DNA of 64,000 nt, taken from positions 1,849,625 to 1,913,624 of the forward strand of contig OX155972.1 of assembly GCA_944548615.1 (NCBI GenBank), read 5' to 3'. Positions within the stretch are counted from its first letter, which is position 1. Each line of letters begins with the position of its first letter. Shown here piece after piece: positions 37,402 through 47,785 of this stretch. The DNA comes from Micropterix aruncella (Eukaryota > Arthropoda > Insecta > Lepidoptera > Micropterigidae). Below the pieces are notes generated by a model. That model searched no databases, was not told the origin of the DNA, and worked only from the letters and a program-made list of their open reading frames with translations. Made by a program: the position numbers and the translations under genes.

Positions 37402-40209
37402 ATGACCCTGCTTTACACAAACCTGGACTCGTTACCGCCTAAATTTGATCTACTAATATTAGAAATAAATACGAAAAAACCAACAATTGTAATCCTAGTC
37501 GAAACCTGGCTCAAAACCGCAGATCGCAGCGGAACATACCACATACCTGGATATACCCTGTATCGGCACGACCGGAAGCATCACTGCAAGAAGCGGGGCG
37601 GAGGCATTGCAATGTACATAAGTAACCACATCAACGGCATTCCTATAGCAGCCAGTGTCAACACCAGGTACAGTCTAGACTCAGTGGAAGCACTCTACAT
37701 GGACATCCGGGTGAGCCACCATCATTTTTTACTAGTCGGTGTATACCGACCGGACGATCCAGACTGGCAACAACACGACCTCTCACTTTATAACAACCTA
37801 AAACTAGCTGCAGAAAACAACACTGTGGTTATTGCTGGGGATTTCAATTATCGAAACATAACCTGGCCCCTGACAGCATCACAGAGATGTGAGTACTCCG
37901 CTCAGTTATTCCAAGACATGTTCTTGGATAGTAGTTTAACGCAGCTTGTGACCCAACCGACAAGATTCAGGGAAAACAACATACCATCGCTGCTTGATCT
38001 AATCCTATGCAACGATGAATGCCTGATAACCAATCTTTGCATAGATTCACCCATAGGAAAGAGTGATCATGTATGCCTGTATTTCCAGATTCAGTTTCAA
38101 AATTGTGCCAGCGAAACGCTTAACCCGGAACCAAGGAGAGCCCTGCACAAAATTGATTATGAGAAATTTCGAACAGACTTGAATTCAGCTCTCAACATTA
38201 ATCTTCATGATGCAGATGCACAAACTAAATGGTCAACATTTGAGAAAATCGTGCAGGAAAACATAGAGAAGCACGCTCCTTTAATGCAGCATAAGAAACC
38301 GCGCAACAAACCCTGGATCGATGCAGAATCAATAGCTATGATTAAAACAAAATCTAAGTTGTGGAAAGCTTATACCAGAAATAAAACCGGTGCTAATTAC
38401 CAAAAATACAGGCTAGCAAACAATAAATGTGTTAGTCTTATTAGAAGGCGAAGAAGCGAGTTTGAATCAAAAATAGTTCTCTCGGGACAAAAAACTTTTT
38501 ATGCACATATGCGCAGCCAGATTTCATCCAAAGTGACTATACCACCAGCAATGCGTGACGCACAAGGCAACATGACAGTAGACCCCAAAACCATCGCCAA
38601 TTGCTTTGCCGACGAATTCTATAAAGCTTATTCGCGTGAACCTGCTATTACTGCATCAGTCGCGCTTCACCCACAACGTAGAGTGACCAACTCCTTCTCT
38701 GACATTATCTTCTCTCGGGAGTCTGTACAGAGGGTTCTCAACAACATAAATCCAGAATCATCCTCTGGTCCTGATGGTCTACCAGGCGCTATACTAAAGC
38801 AGTGCTCGGATATTATTCTACCAGCCATACACGACATCATGATGTCTTCATTTGAATCTGGCATTGTACCGATGGATTGGAAGCACTCAATCGTAACCCC
38901 GATATACAAGAAAGGTGACAAGATGGCGGCAACTAACTACCGACCCATAAGCCTGACTAGTATAGTGTGCAAATGTATGGAAAGAATCATCGCTAAGGAA
39001 CTGCAAGGCTTCCTAAGATCGGAAAACATTATACCATATCAACAACACGGATTTGTGTCTAATCGCTCAACTATCTCTAACCTCTTGCTTTGCCTTGATT
39101 ATTGGACAAAACATTTCGACTCTAAAACTCCCGTTGATGTTATTTATCTGGACTTCGAGAAAGCATTTGATACTGTGCCACACCGTCGGCTCCTTGCCAA
39201 ACTAGAGCATCTCGGAATACGTGGTAGACTGCTGACATGGCTGGAAAATTACCTAACGGGACGTACATACCAAGTGAGAGTGGGGGGCCTATTATCGGAT
39301 ATCCGTGAAGCGGTCAGCGGCGTACCTCAAGGTTCCGTTCTGGCTCCGACCCTGTTCGGGATCTTCATCTCTGATCTTCCCCAACTCGCCGGAATATCAA
39401 CGAGCCTCTTCGCTGATGATGTTAAGCTTACTGCAGACGCTGTCTTGAGTTGTGGAACGTTAAGAGAAGCTTTAGATGAAATCACAGAATGGACTCAAGA
39501 CTGGGTTATTAAAACCAACCCTAAGAAATGCACAGTTCTACACCTTGGTAAAAACAACCCTAAAAATGACTACCAACTTGGATCGATCAGCTTAACCACC
39601 ACAAATGCACAGAAAGACCTTGGTATAACGATAACGAACAACTTGAAATGGGCAAACCATATTGAAAACATCGTAAAACAGGCAAACTCACTTCTATATT
39701 TGGTAAAGAAAGCTTTTCAAGTATTGACAATACCGACATTTCTAAAAATTTACAAAACCTACATTCGTCCTCTGATCGAGTATGGTTTTCAAATCTGGAA
39801 TCCTTATTTTGCCAAGGACATCAACCTGCTTGAAAGTGTACAACGTAGAGCGACAAAACTGCCAAGAACCCTAAGAAAAACACCCTATGAACATAGATTA
39901 AAAATCCTCAAACTGACAACTCTGGAGCAACGGAGACACAGAGGAGATCTCATAGAGACATACAAAATACTGAGGCAACACTACGACTGCCCAGAGTTGG
40001 AAAGCATGTTTGTGTTCAATTCAAACCATCACTTAAGAGGTCACAGCCTGAAACTCAATGTTACAAGCTTTTCAACTGAAGCAAGAAAGCACTTCCTGAC
40101 AAACAGAATCGTGAACAGCTGGAATAAACTGCCCGAGGAAGTTATCGAAGCACCAACCATAAACGCATTCAAAAATAGGCTTGATATCTATTTAAAAAAT
40201 GATATATAA
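37402..40209 (+). CDS. CR1-type LINE ORF2, endonuclease and reverse transcriptase
   Basis: 935 residues, unbroken. The N-terminal apurinic-type endonuclease has VILVETWL, VIAGDFNYRNITW and GKSDHVCLYF (Asp/His end motif). The central reverse transcriptase has SGPDGLPGAILK, YRPISLTSIVCKCMERII, YLDFEKAFDTVPH (motif A Asp), GVPQGSVLAPTLFGIFISDL and STSLFADDVKLT (catalytic DD). The C-terminal part has ESVQRRATKLPRTLRKTPYE, LTTLEQRRHRGDLIETYKIL and IVNSWNKLPEEVIEAPTINA. The endonuclease nicks the target and the RT copies the RNA there. No RNase H domain is present, as expected for CR1. Nothing visible rules out an active enzyme. Confidence 0.93.
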   Translation: MTLLYTNLDSLPPKFDLLILEINTKKPTIVILVETWLKTADRSGTYHIPGYTLYRHDRKHHCKKRGGGIAMYISNHINGIPIAASVNTRYSLDSVEALYMDIRVSHHHFLLVGVYRPDDPDWQQHDLSLYNNLKLAAENNTVVIAGDFNYRNITWPLTASQRCEYSAQLFQDMFLDSSLTQLVTQPTRFRENNIPSLLDLILCNDECLITNLCIDSPIGKSDHVCLYFQIQFQNCASETLNPEPRRALHKIDYEKFRTDLNSALNINLHDADAQTKWSTFEKIVQENIEKHAPLMQHKKPRNKPWIDAESIAMIKTKSKLWKAYTRNKTGANYQKYRLANNKCVSLIRRRRSEFESKIVLSGQKTFYAHMRSQISSKVTIPPAMRDAQGNMTVDPKTIANCFADEFYKAYSREPAITASVALHPQRRVTNSFSDIIFSRESVQRVLNNINPESSSGPDGLPGAILKQCSDIILPAIHDIMMSSFESGIVPMDWKHSIVTPIYKKGDKMAATNYRPISLTSIVCKCMERIIAKELQGFLRSENIIPYQQHGFVSNRSTISNLLLCLDYWTKHFDSKTPVDVIYLDFEKAFDTVPHRRLLAKLEHLGIRGRLLTWLENYLTGRTYQVRVGGLLSDIREAVSGVPQGSVLAPTLFGIFISDLPQLAGISTSLFADDVKLTADAVLSCGTLREALDEITEWTQDWVIKTNPKKCTVLHLGKNNPKNDYQLGSISLTTTNAQKDLGITITNNLKWANHIENIVKQANSLLYLVKKAFQVLTIPTFLKIYKTYIRPLIEYGFQIWNPYFAKDINLLESVQRRATKLPRTLRKTPYEHRLKILKLTTLEQRRHRGDLIETYKILRQHYDCPELESMFVFNSNHHLRGHSLKLNVTSFSTEARKHFLTNRIVNSWNKLPEEVIEAPTINAFKNRLDIYLKNDI

Positions 40210-40335
40210 AAGAGAGAAGAAAAAAAGGAAACAGCAACACCAGTGAATTTCATAGATATGAACACATCAGCGTTAAGCTGCTAGTTCATCAACAAATAAT
40301 AATAATAATAATAATAATAATATGTTTTATTTTAA

Positions 40336-40597
40336 CCCCTCAAGCCCCGATTGGCCGATATCGGCCACAACACGATTCAGCCTGACGGCCCCGTTTTAAT
40401 TTTATTTTAATTTAATTTGTTTGATTTCGTTATGTTTTATTATGTTAATATGTTTCATTTTAATTATGGGTTCAGTGGTTTGGCAGTAATTAACGTTTTG
40501 GTGAGACAGTGTCGTAATTCAATTTTTTTACTAATTTTTACTAAAAATTTTTGGGACAGCAACTTGTCAATCGGCTGAGGGGCCGAGGCCTGAAGGG
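40336..40597. mobile_element. TTAA MITE, family B, inner copy (262 bp)
   Basis: TTAA lies at 40332-40335 and 40598-40601. It is a complete copy, with the GGCCGATATCGGCC palindrome, inserted into the internal TTAA of the older family B copy. Confidence 0.85.
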
Positions 40598-41284
40598 TTA
40601 ATAATGGGTACAGTGGTTTGGCAGTAATTAATGTTTTGGTGAGACAATGTCATAATTCAATTTTTTTACTAATTTTTATTAAAAATTTTTGGGACATCAA
40701 CTTATCAATCGGCTGAGGGGCCGAGGCCTGAAGGGTTAACTGTTGCAGCCAAACACTGATCTTATACTGTTTTCTGGGGCGTATGTAAATAAATTGGCGA
40801 TAATTAGTTCAGAAAATTTCGAATTTGGGCATATCTGTCCAGAGGACCCTTTTCCACTGCTTCATAGTTCAAGCTTTATCTGCTTGGGCAAATTTAATCG
40901 TGTTTGATGATCATTCTTTCGAAGTAATGGTTTTCGCTCAGCCAAACACACTAAAAGATTATTTTTCAGTAGGACCTTCGAACCGCCAATGGGGTTACCG
41001 AAATGCCGCTCATTAAGATCCTGGGCCAGATCCCGGCTTGACATCTTTCTTGATCTCAAAGATAAGACCAGTAAATAGTACTCTGATGACTCGTCAATCT
41101 TTTTTAGGTCTTCGACTCCTACGACGGTCCTCAATTTGATCGGTTTATTTGAATTTTTTATTCACATAATGGATTCTACCAACTGATTTTCCCGCCAGTT
41201 GTTTAATTTTTACGCACTGAATGTCTTTCTTTGTGTTGAATAATGATTTTTTGTAGATCGATTACACTAATTTTACCCATTTTA

Positions 41285-41800
41285 GTAAAATATACAGTAT
41301 CGTGCAAATTAATTGGAACAAAGAGTATTTTTCTTCGAAAAGTGGCTTATTGGACCATACAAAAGAGTACTGAGAAAGAGGATTCTTAGTTTAAATATAG
41401 ATTGTGTCCTCCTTTGCATTGATAACACCTTTCACTCTAGGCATATAATTTACCAGGTTTTGACAGCTTCCTTTCAGTTCATCATCATGAAATCAGGCTT
41501 GAATTACTGCACTGATCACCTTGGTTTTCCTTGTACAAACCATCTTAGAAAGCCGTTTTTTGCAAATGGCCCAGAGGTTTTCGATCGGTTGAGATTGAGG
41601 GAGTTTCCGGGCCATTCAAGTACAGTAATATGGTTCTGTATGAAAAACTGCTAAAAGAATAGCATGGGGCGAGATCCTGTTGAAAAATACCCTCGTTGAT
41701 AGGATAGACCTTGTGGAGCTTCCGTATCATATGGTCTGATAAGATGTCAATATATTGGTCCGAATTCATCATGATGACGAGCCATAGATTCGTCGACATC
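41285..41800 (-). pseudogene. Tc1-like transposase C-terminal remnant
   Basis: The minus-strand frame 41799-41545 reads MNSDQYIDILSDHMIRKLHK, GIFQQDLAPCYS (second Asp region) and NGPETPSISTDRKPLGHLQK, a degraded form of the Tc1 SPDLNPIE region. After a stop, LVNYMPRVKGVINAKE follows near 41420, the usual Tc1 end. The terminal-like cagtatcgtgcaaattaatt lies at about 41295. Confidence 0.78.
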
Positions 41801-42049
41801 TGGGAGACCAGCTGATTAGCCAGAATTGAGCATCTGTTGTTATATAATCAAAATGGTAGTGCCTGCATCTTGAAATATACTGGTACGTAACAAGGCCGTG
41901 CCCAGATTTTTTTTCGGGGGGGGTCCAAAAAAAAAAAAAGACGGGCCAATTCAAATTTACTACCCTTACATTAAGACGGAAGAAGCCCGCCACTGAAAAT
42001 ACTGTAGGTACTAACTACTAACTAAGATTTTCGTTTTTAAACCTAAAAA

Positions 42050-43040
42050 CGAATAAGGAATAAGCATATTTCCAATAAGGTGAATTCACAACACAAAATC
42101 AAGCCTTCTAGACTTTTTACGGGCAAATTCGGTTATAAAAAATTTTATTTGAATGCCTTTCAGCATACACTTCCAGACCCCAGTAACCTCGCTCGTTGGA
42201 GCTTTGCCGAGGATAGTTCTTGTCCCCTCTGTAGCAATACCCCTTGCACAGCTAGACACATTCTAGCTGGCTGCAAGGTGGCCTTAGATCAAGGACGGTA
42301 CACTTACCGCCATGACAAAGTTCTCGCTGTTATTCGCGAGGTAATTAGTCTCTCAGTGGCTCGTGCCAACAAGGGTTTGACAGTATCCTCCAAACCCCCA
42401 ATACAGTTTGTGCGGGATGGCTCTAAAGGCAAAAAACATTTAACTACAAAACCTTTCTCAATAATCGAGAAAGCTACAGATTGGACTCTGGAGGTTGATT
42501 CGGTCTCTAAGCAGTATAAATTCCCTGAAAGTCTCGGATGCACAGCCCTCCGTCCAGATATAACTCTTTACTCTCTATCTCGGAAGGTGGCTCTTATTGT
42601 AGAATTAACTGTTCCATGGGAATCAAATATCCCAAAAGACCACGAGTACAAATTAAATAAATACCATGATCTTGCAAATGCCGTAACCCGGAACGGCTTC
42701 ACTGTTCACCTTCACGCGGTGGAAGTTGGCGCTCGTGGCCTGCCAGCTAAATCTCTATTTCACCTCTTTAAAGATCTTGGCCTTTCCAGAAAAATAATCA
42801 ACTCTTTCTTAGAAAAATTATCTAAAACTGCGATTTGCGCATCTCAAATTCTATGGCTTCGAAGGGGGAGTGAATGGGTGGCAAGGTGAACGCTCACATG
42901 TGGCAAGACAGCTGTCCTAAACCTACCACAGCCGGTTCGTAAGTCCGGAATCCACTGCTCACCCCCCAGAAGTGTAAAAAATAGTATTATGATGGGCCCG
43001 ACTCCGGTCGGTGTATTCCATGGCAGCTCCGTTTGTATTT
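42050..43040 (+). mobile_element. R2-like LINE 3' fragment inside hAT-3
   Basis: This is a 5'-truncated insertion with an open C-terminal frame and a 3' UTR ending near ctccgtttgtatttattt. It lies just beyond the hAT-3 stop codon (43039-43041). Related fragments are at 18613-19490 and 27165-27772. Confidence 0.82.
42080..42889 (+). CDS. R2-like LINE C-terminal zinc knuckle and endonuclease (partial)
   Basis: 269 residues remain of a much larger protein, since the reverse transcriptase is lost. Near residues 48-66 a CCHC knuckle reads CPLCSNTPCTARHILAGC. The restriction-like endonuclease follows: RPDITLYSLSRKVALIVELT, then VPWESNIPKDHEYKLNKYHD, which gives a PD..(D/E)-x-(T) core as in R2-clade enzymes. 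The frame is open from the first Met, but that start is an accident of truncation, and expression is not expected. Its good preservation suggests a recent insertion. Confidence 0.85.
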   Translation: MNSQHKIKPSRLFTGKFGYKKFYLNAFQHTLPDPSNLARWSFAEDSSCPLCSNTPCTARHILAGCKVALDQGRYTYRHDKVLAVIREVISLSVARANKGLTVSSKPPIQFVRDGSKGKKHLTTKPFSIIEKATDWTLEVDSVSKQYKFPESLGCTALRPDITLYSLSRKVALIVELTVPWESNIPKDHEYKLNKYHDLANAVTRNGFTVHLHAVEVGARGLPAKSLFHLFKDLGLSRKIINSFLEKLSKTAICASQILWLRRGSEWVAR

Positions 43041-43041
43041 A

Positions 43042-44475
43042 TTTATCCGTTGGGATGATGACGTCTCTGTGAATTGCTATTAAGGCTAATCCGTTTAGCC
43101 TCTCTTGCCCAAAAGAATTCCGTAGGTGGGTCTTTAGGCGTCTAAGTGTGGAAAATGACCTTTCTGGAGTGCAGGTGGTTACTGGCAGAGTCGACAAGAT
43201 GTTCAACAACATATAAATGTTGGGATACAATTGCCTGTTGCACTCTCCAAGCCTCGATGGTGCAAGAAGGCCGATGCGAAGGGTTTTTGCCCTGCCAAAA
43301 CAACTTCCATAGCAGGAATTCGCTTTGTGTTTCGTCTAGTTCAACCATAGCCTCGTACATCACCAGGTCCTCTCTTGGAAATGGCGTTTCCTTCTCGGAA
43401 CAGACTGTAGGTATATGAGTGTACATAGCAGCCAATACTTTTTTGTAATCAGTAAACCTTAATTTGAGCTGAGAACTTAAGTCGTCTAATAGGGGTATCG
43501 CAACAGTTATGCGGTAATACTATTCGGGGTTATTGGTATTTGGGTTGGCGCGATGCTTCTATACTGGTGTCAATCGTGGAAGCTTGATCTCTTCATTGAC
43601 ATCGGCCAATAAATCCTTTGCCTCTGTAAATGAATTTGAAAACTCTTTTTCAATATTGGATCGAATGGCTAGAAAGTGTGCTATTATGTTTTCAATATGG
43701 TCGACAGCTGTTATTAAGTCACACAGAGGTGACTGTAAGACTTTGCATACTGTTAAGGTAGCTACAAATACCTTCGTTAAAAAACAGAGTGATATCACGA
43801 ATTCGCTTGCAAGAGAAGATCTCAGAAAAGAAGAAGCTTTAGTTGAGGTCTCCATATCCGGGTCTGTGCTGCATTGTTCTAAAGTTTCAATAATAGATTT
43901 TAAAATTTGTTTGAATTCTAACAAGCCGTTGTGATTTTCCACCCACCGCGTTTCACACATTGGTGTTAATTTCTGCCAAGTTGCATCAGAAAAGTTAGCT
44001 TTAATGCGTGCCTGTAGGGCGCCGGTTCGCTTTGGAGATGCTCTCAAAAAATTTACAATTACTTTCACAGTTCCTATACAACTTCTTATAGGAAGTACAC
44101 TACACGAATGACACAGGGCCAATTTCAAAGGATGAGAGCTGCAATGGACAAACAGAGCTCGGGGAAATGATTTCCGTATTATTGATTGAACGCCATTAAA
44201 TGCACCTTTCATCACAGCTGCACCGTCGTACCCCTGTCCCACCATATTGTTGAGGTCAATGCCAAGGTTTTTCAGGGACGCTATGATAGTGTCAGCCAAT
44301 GGTTGTGCAGTTGTTTTATCGACTTTCACAAATCCAAGAAAATCTTCTTTCACCACATAACAAGTATCGACTTTTTGTATCAGCTGTTTCGTCTACTAAA
44401 ACGGAGAATACCTTAGCTTCATTTAAACATTTTATAATTTCCCTCTGAACTATATCCCCACATATTGACATAGCT
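43042..44475 (-). pseudogene. hAT-3 transposase remnant (DUF4371 type)
   Basis: On the minus strand 44475-44360 reads MSICGDIVQREIIKCLNE and VLVDETADTKS. The open frame 44356-43559 has FLGFVKVDKTTAQPLADTI, MVGQGYDGAAVMKGAFNGVQ, VHCSSHPLKLALCHS and CETRWVENHNGLLEFKQIL. C-terminal pieces at 43435-43142 and 43230-43039 sit in two frames and end with LSTLPVTTCTPERSFSTLRR and LRNSFGQERLNGLALIAIHR (hAT dimerisation). The N-terminal zinc finger and part of DUF4371 are missing, with at least three frameshifts. Inactive. Confidence 0.85.
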
Positions 44476-44668
44476 TAGCGGTATACCCCTAATGTATTTT
44501 TTACACCTAAAAGTCGATTTTATCTAGTGTAAATCCATTTCATTTTGGAAAGTCGATTCTATCTAGTGTAAATCCATTTCATTTCGGGGGGGGTCCGGAC
44601 CCCTCGGACCCCCCCCCTGGGCACGGCCTTGGTACGTACCTACTACTTATTTGTTGGATTTTGCTTAC

Positions 44669-44840
44669 CACTTCCTTTTCGACTGCTGGGGTAGTAGTAA
44701 TCGCAATCGAGAGCATTCGGCCGCGCCATTGGTGAATGGCAGTAGTTGTTGTCTAAAGGATTGGCGCCCGATGTCGTTCCTATCACACCATCCACCTTAT
44801 CCAGCGAAGGACAAGACGAACTAAGACGTGATCCATTTAG
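44669..44840 (-). CDS. host gene, exon C
   Basis: The acceptor ttgacag is above 44840 and the donor gaagtg/gtaagc is below 44669. Length 172 nt. It enters in phase 0 and leaves one base. It reads LNGSRLSSSCPSLDKVDGVI, GTTSGANPLDNNYCHSP, then MARPNALDCDYYYPSSRKGS. The other frames have stops. It is a Ser/Asn-rich linker with a Tyr cluster. Unidentified. Confidence 0.85.
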
Positions 44841-45394
44841 CTGTCAAAGAAGAGCAATAGTTCAATAATTAATAGTACATGCAGCATGTATTCAATGCCA
44901 AACATTCACACGTCCTCCAAATTCTCGTGGTAAACTCAATGAGACTATAAAAAAAATGCTATAGATGGCACTAATAATCGAATGTTATTATTGTTATCAT
45001 TAGTTAAATAATGGCTTTTAATTAATGAGGGTACCAAAATGATTATTTTACTTTATTTATCTATCAAATGACAGACTCCTGAAGTGAAGCACTTGAGATT
45101 ATTTTCTATAATCACTACAGAAAATCATTAATATGATTCAACTAAGAATGCAGATTTCCCTGAAAGCACTTTTTGCTAAATGTTGTAAATTAATAACAGA
45201 ATTTAGAATACAAAGTATTTATTTCCACTACGACTTCACAATTGTGTAAGAGTGACTAAGTATAGTAAATTAAACTTAAATTAGTCACTCAATTTAACAA
45301 AGAAGGATATACAGTAAATTACTCCAAAATTATTCCAATTACCAAAAAATACTATAATATAGCAAATGACAATAAAGAAATAGTATATTAAATT
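44841..45394. other. intronic DNA with a partial R170 repeat
   Basis: A partial R170 copy lies near 44925-45010 (atagatggcactaataatcg..). The remainder is AT-rich with nothing recognised. Confidence 0.4.
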
Positions 45395-45690
45395 ACATTG
45401 GTAAGTACGATGTTGTTTTCAAAGTATTTTAAAATGTCCTTTTGTGCATACATGTTGATTTTAAGCAGATACACCCGCATGGATTTCCTGAAAATATCAA
45501 TGTTTTTAATCGCCTTTAAATTATCAGGCATATTATTAAAAAGTTTAAGTCCTGTGTAGAGACGAGCCGCCTGGAACTTGACTGTACGTGGTGTGATTGT
45601 TGGAGGTAGTGGGTTTTGTTCCTGGTGCCATGCCGATGTACTTCCTCGCGGAATATTGTCAAACTCTTATTGCAATAGATTTACTGAAAA
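45395..45690 (-). pseudogene. LINE RT C-terminal remnant
   Basis: On the minus strand it reads GTRNKTH, then in a shifted frame LPPTITPRTVKFQAARLYTG, LKLFNNMPDNLKAIKNID and FRKSMRVYLL. This is the typical end of a jockey- or RTE-like LINE protein. A frame break and lack of upstream RT make it a remnant. Confidence 0.65.
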
Positions 45691-45929
45691 GCTTCTTGAG
45701 CAAAAATTCACGGTCAATAGCCTAGTATTTGAAATCGTTCATGACATGACTGCCGTGGACCAATACCCACTATCGCACATACTAGGTATGTCTATTAAAT
45801 AAGCGAACTGCGTTACTCGCATGGCCTTGAGTTGAAGTTCGTCTGAGAGCACTGGCTACTTTTTTGCCGGATGAGCCACTGAAGCGTCAGTAATCATCAA
45901 ACCATCGAGACAAGCATACTGCTCGAAAC

Positions 45930-46692
45930 GGGATTTTTTTTTGTGGCGTGTGTTTTATGTTCTTGTCGCCAACGGAGATCGTTGAACAGATGGAACGATG
46001 AGTTAACATCAATTTTCTGGTGAAACTTTAGAAAAATTCTCGGGAAATTCATGAAATGTTAAGGGCTGTTTATGGAGATAAGACACTGAAGAAAACTGCC
46101 CTTTTTAGGTGAATTAGGCGTTTTAGTGACTGCAAGTATGAATTGAAAATCAAAGTCATGCTGCTCGTATTTTTTGACATTCATGGTGTTGTCCACCACA
46201 AATTTCTTCCTCGAGGACAAAAGTAATGCTGCCTTCTACGTTAAGGTTCTTAAGCGCTTGAAGGATCGTGAGCGTCGAGTGTGACCAAATTTGTGTGATG
46301 ATGATGGATATCTGCTGTATCATGATAATGCGCTTTCACATTTAGCACTGACTGTCCGTCAGTTTCTGACCCGCAATGCGATTACTGTGATTGATCTCCC
46401 TCCCTATTCATCAGATTTAGCCCCCTGCGACTTCTTATCGTTCCTGAAAAGTAAAAAGGTCATGCGGGGGCAGCACTGGAGACGTGGAGACAATATAACG
46501 TGAAACGACAAAGCAGTTGAAGAGCCTGACTCCAGAAGACTTCCAGGAATGTTTTGAACAATGGAAACGGAGGTGGAACAAGTGCATTGCTACAAATGGA
46601 GAGCATTTTGGAGGGGATAAGATTGATCTACCCTAAATTTTGGAAAATATATTTTTTTTAAAATCAGTTTGCATATTTATTGGACAGACCTC
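45930..46692 (+). pseudogene. mariner remnant, Mos1-like group
   Basis: The frame at 46160-46500 and its neighbours read FLTFMVLSTTNFFL, DDDGYLLYHDNALSHLAL (second Asp), TVIDLPPYSSDLAPCDFLSF (third Asp) and KVMRGQHWRRGDNI. A shifted frame continues RETTKQLKSLTPEDFQECF and WNKCIATNGEHFGGDKIDLP. The right end cagacctcg lies near 46686. The N-terminal half is badly degraded. Confidence 0.78.
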
Positions 46693-46768
46693 GTGTGGCT
46701 TATTTCTGCAGAGTGAATACACCTTTGATGTGAAATTGCCCCTTTAATAAGTAGGATATAAAACTTAC

Positions 46769-46888
46769 ATGTAAAATAGGCGTGGGGCTACATCTCATCC
46801 GCTGAACTGCAGCCTGCAGCCCCCTCAACTGCTGGAGGCTGTCGTCCAGCACTCCTGGAGAGTGAGGAGTCACGCTTATCGTCGGCAC
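46769..46888 (-). CDS. host gene, exon B
   Basis: The acceptor atgttgcag is above 46888 and the donor ttacat/gtaagt is below 46769. Exactly 40 codons, phase 0 to 0. It reads VPTISVTPHSPGVLDDSLQQ, then LRGLQAAVQRMRCSPTPILH. LDDSLQQLRGLQAAVQRM would form an amphipathic helix. The protein is not identified. Confidence 0.83.
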
Positions 46889-46974
46889 CTGCAACATTAA
46901 CAACATCATTGAAGAAACAATCACTAAATAGTAGTTGATCTCGTAAACTCTCATTGAACACAATAGGGATGAGG

Positions 46975-47235
46975 TGAAGCTTAAATACCGTAACCTGCAT
47001 TGGCTCATGGGTAGAAACTCCATTCTATGTGTGACTACAAAATCCCCATCTATGTACATAAGCCTATTTAGTTGTACGGAATTCAACTGTGGGCTGTAGC
47101 AAGCAAAAGTAACATACTCTCTCTGCAGCGCTTGCAGAAAAGTATTCTACGGGATATCGCAAATGCACTGTGGTTTACGAGAAATTATGAAACTCGAGAT
47201 TGCCTTAAGTCATCATATGAAATCGAAGATTATCG
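46975..47235 (+). pseudogene. jockey-like LINE RT C-terminal remnant
   Basis: Positions 46980-47065 read KYRNLHWLMGRNSIL. After a frameshift 47072-47190 reads YGIQLWAVASKSNILSLQR, LQKSILRDIANALWFTRN. These match the segment after the RT domain of jockey-clade LINEs. Confidence 0.75.
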
Positions 47236-47785
47236 AGATTGTTTGACATTATAAATGGTATAAAACCGAATTTACCGTGTGATGTTTGTAGCACCCGATA
47301 TTTCGGCAATGCTGCAACTGCCGTTGTCCAGGGTAGACTAAGCCAGTCTACACTACTGAATTCCTTGGGCGAAACGAACAGGGTAATTCTAAGATGGGTT
47401 CAAGGCCATGCAGTAGTCGAGGGAAATGAAAAAGCCGACGAACTTGCTAAGACGGGAGCAAAGGGAACGTTATACGGCCCTGAACCTTGCTGTGGTGTAC
47501 CAAAATGCCTTGCAAACCTAATGCTCAAACAAATGTGTTTAGAACAATCCGTCAACCACTGGAACAACACGTTAGGGTTGAATCATTCCAAAGCGCTAAT
47601 TAAGGCTTACAACCGTAAGACGGCCCGTGAGGCCTTATCGCTAAACAGGAACAATCTACGCATACTGGTGAGGGCGCTCACGGGGCATTGTGGCCTGAAC
47701 AAACACATGTTCAACCTCAAGCTTAGAGACACAAAAATGTGCAGGATCTGCGAAGGAGCAGAGGAAACTCCCCTGCACCTCAGCC
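47236..47785 (+). pseudogene. LINE RNase H and zinc-knuckle fragment
   Basis: The frame 47239-47835 carries an RNase H end: VILRWVQGHAVVEGNEKADE, LAKTGAKGTLYGPEP. A CCHC knuckle then starts, CRICEGAEETPLHL, and breaks off at a CCGA repeat. The same knuckle continues in the separate fragment at 56252-56535. It belongs to an RNase H-bearing LINE (I, R1 or similar group), and its fusion to the jockey-like piece upstream is a junction of two remnants. Confidence 0.75.

Larger units (their letters stand above)
36491..40321 (+). mobile_element. CR1-type non-LTR retrotransposon, apparently full length
   Basis: It has a 5' UTR of about 150 bp, two open frames 29 bp apart, a short 3' UTR and an (AAT)n tail at 40296-40321. 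It is the best LINE of the window. The 3' UTR motif (acatcagcgttaagctgcta) recurs in the truncated copy at 26035-26609. Exact termini within the flanking AT-rich MITE sequence are uncertain by several bases. Confidence 0.9.
36367..40735. mobile_element. TTAA MITE, family B, split by a CR1 LINE and a second MITE
   Basis: TTAA lies at 36363-36366 and 40736-40739. MITE pieces are 36367-36490, 40318-40335 and 40602-40735. The first join is filled by the LINE and the second by another family B copy at the MITE's internal TTAA. Together the pieces match the uninterrupted copy at 32311-32561. Confidence 0.82.
41891..44631 (-). mobile_element. hAT-3 element with an R2-like insertion
   Basis: Ends are caaggccgtgcccag (41891) and the complement ctgggcacggccttg (to 44631). 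Target duplications are gtacgtaa (41883-41890) and gtacgtac (44632-44639), with one mismatch. The 5' coding part is missing, so this is a deleted copy. A 40-bp direct repeat (aagtcgatt.tatctagtg..) lies at 44504-44585. Confidence 0.85.

Noticed and set aside
40598..40739. Simple tandem duplication of the right half of a MITE
   Set aside because: Better explained as the resumed outer MITE after an inner MITE inserted at its internal TTAA.
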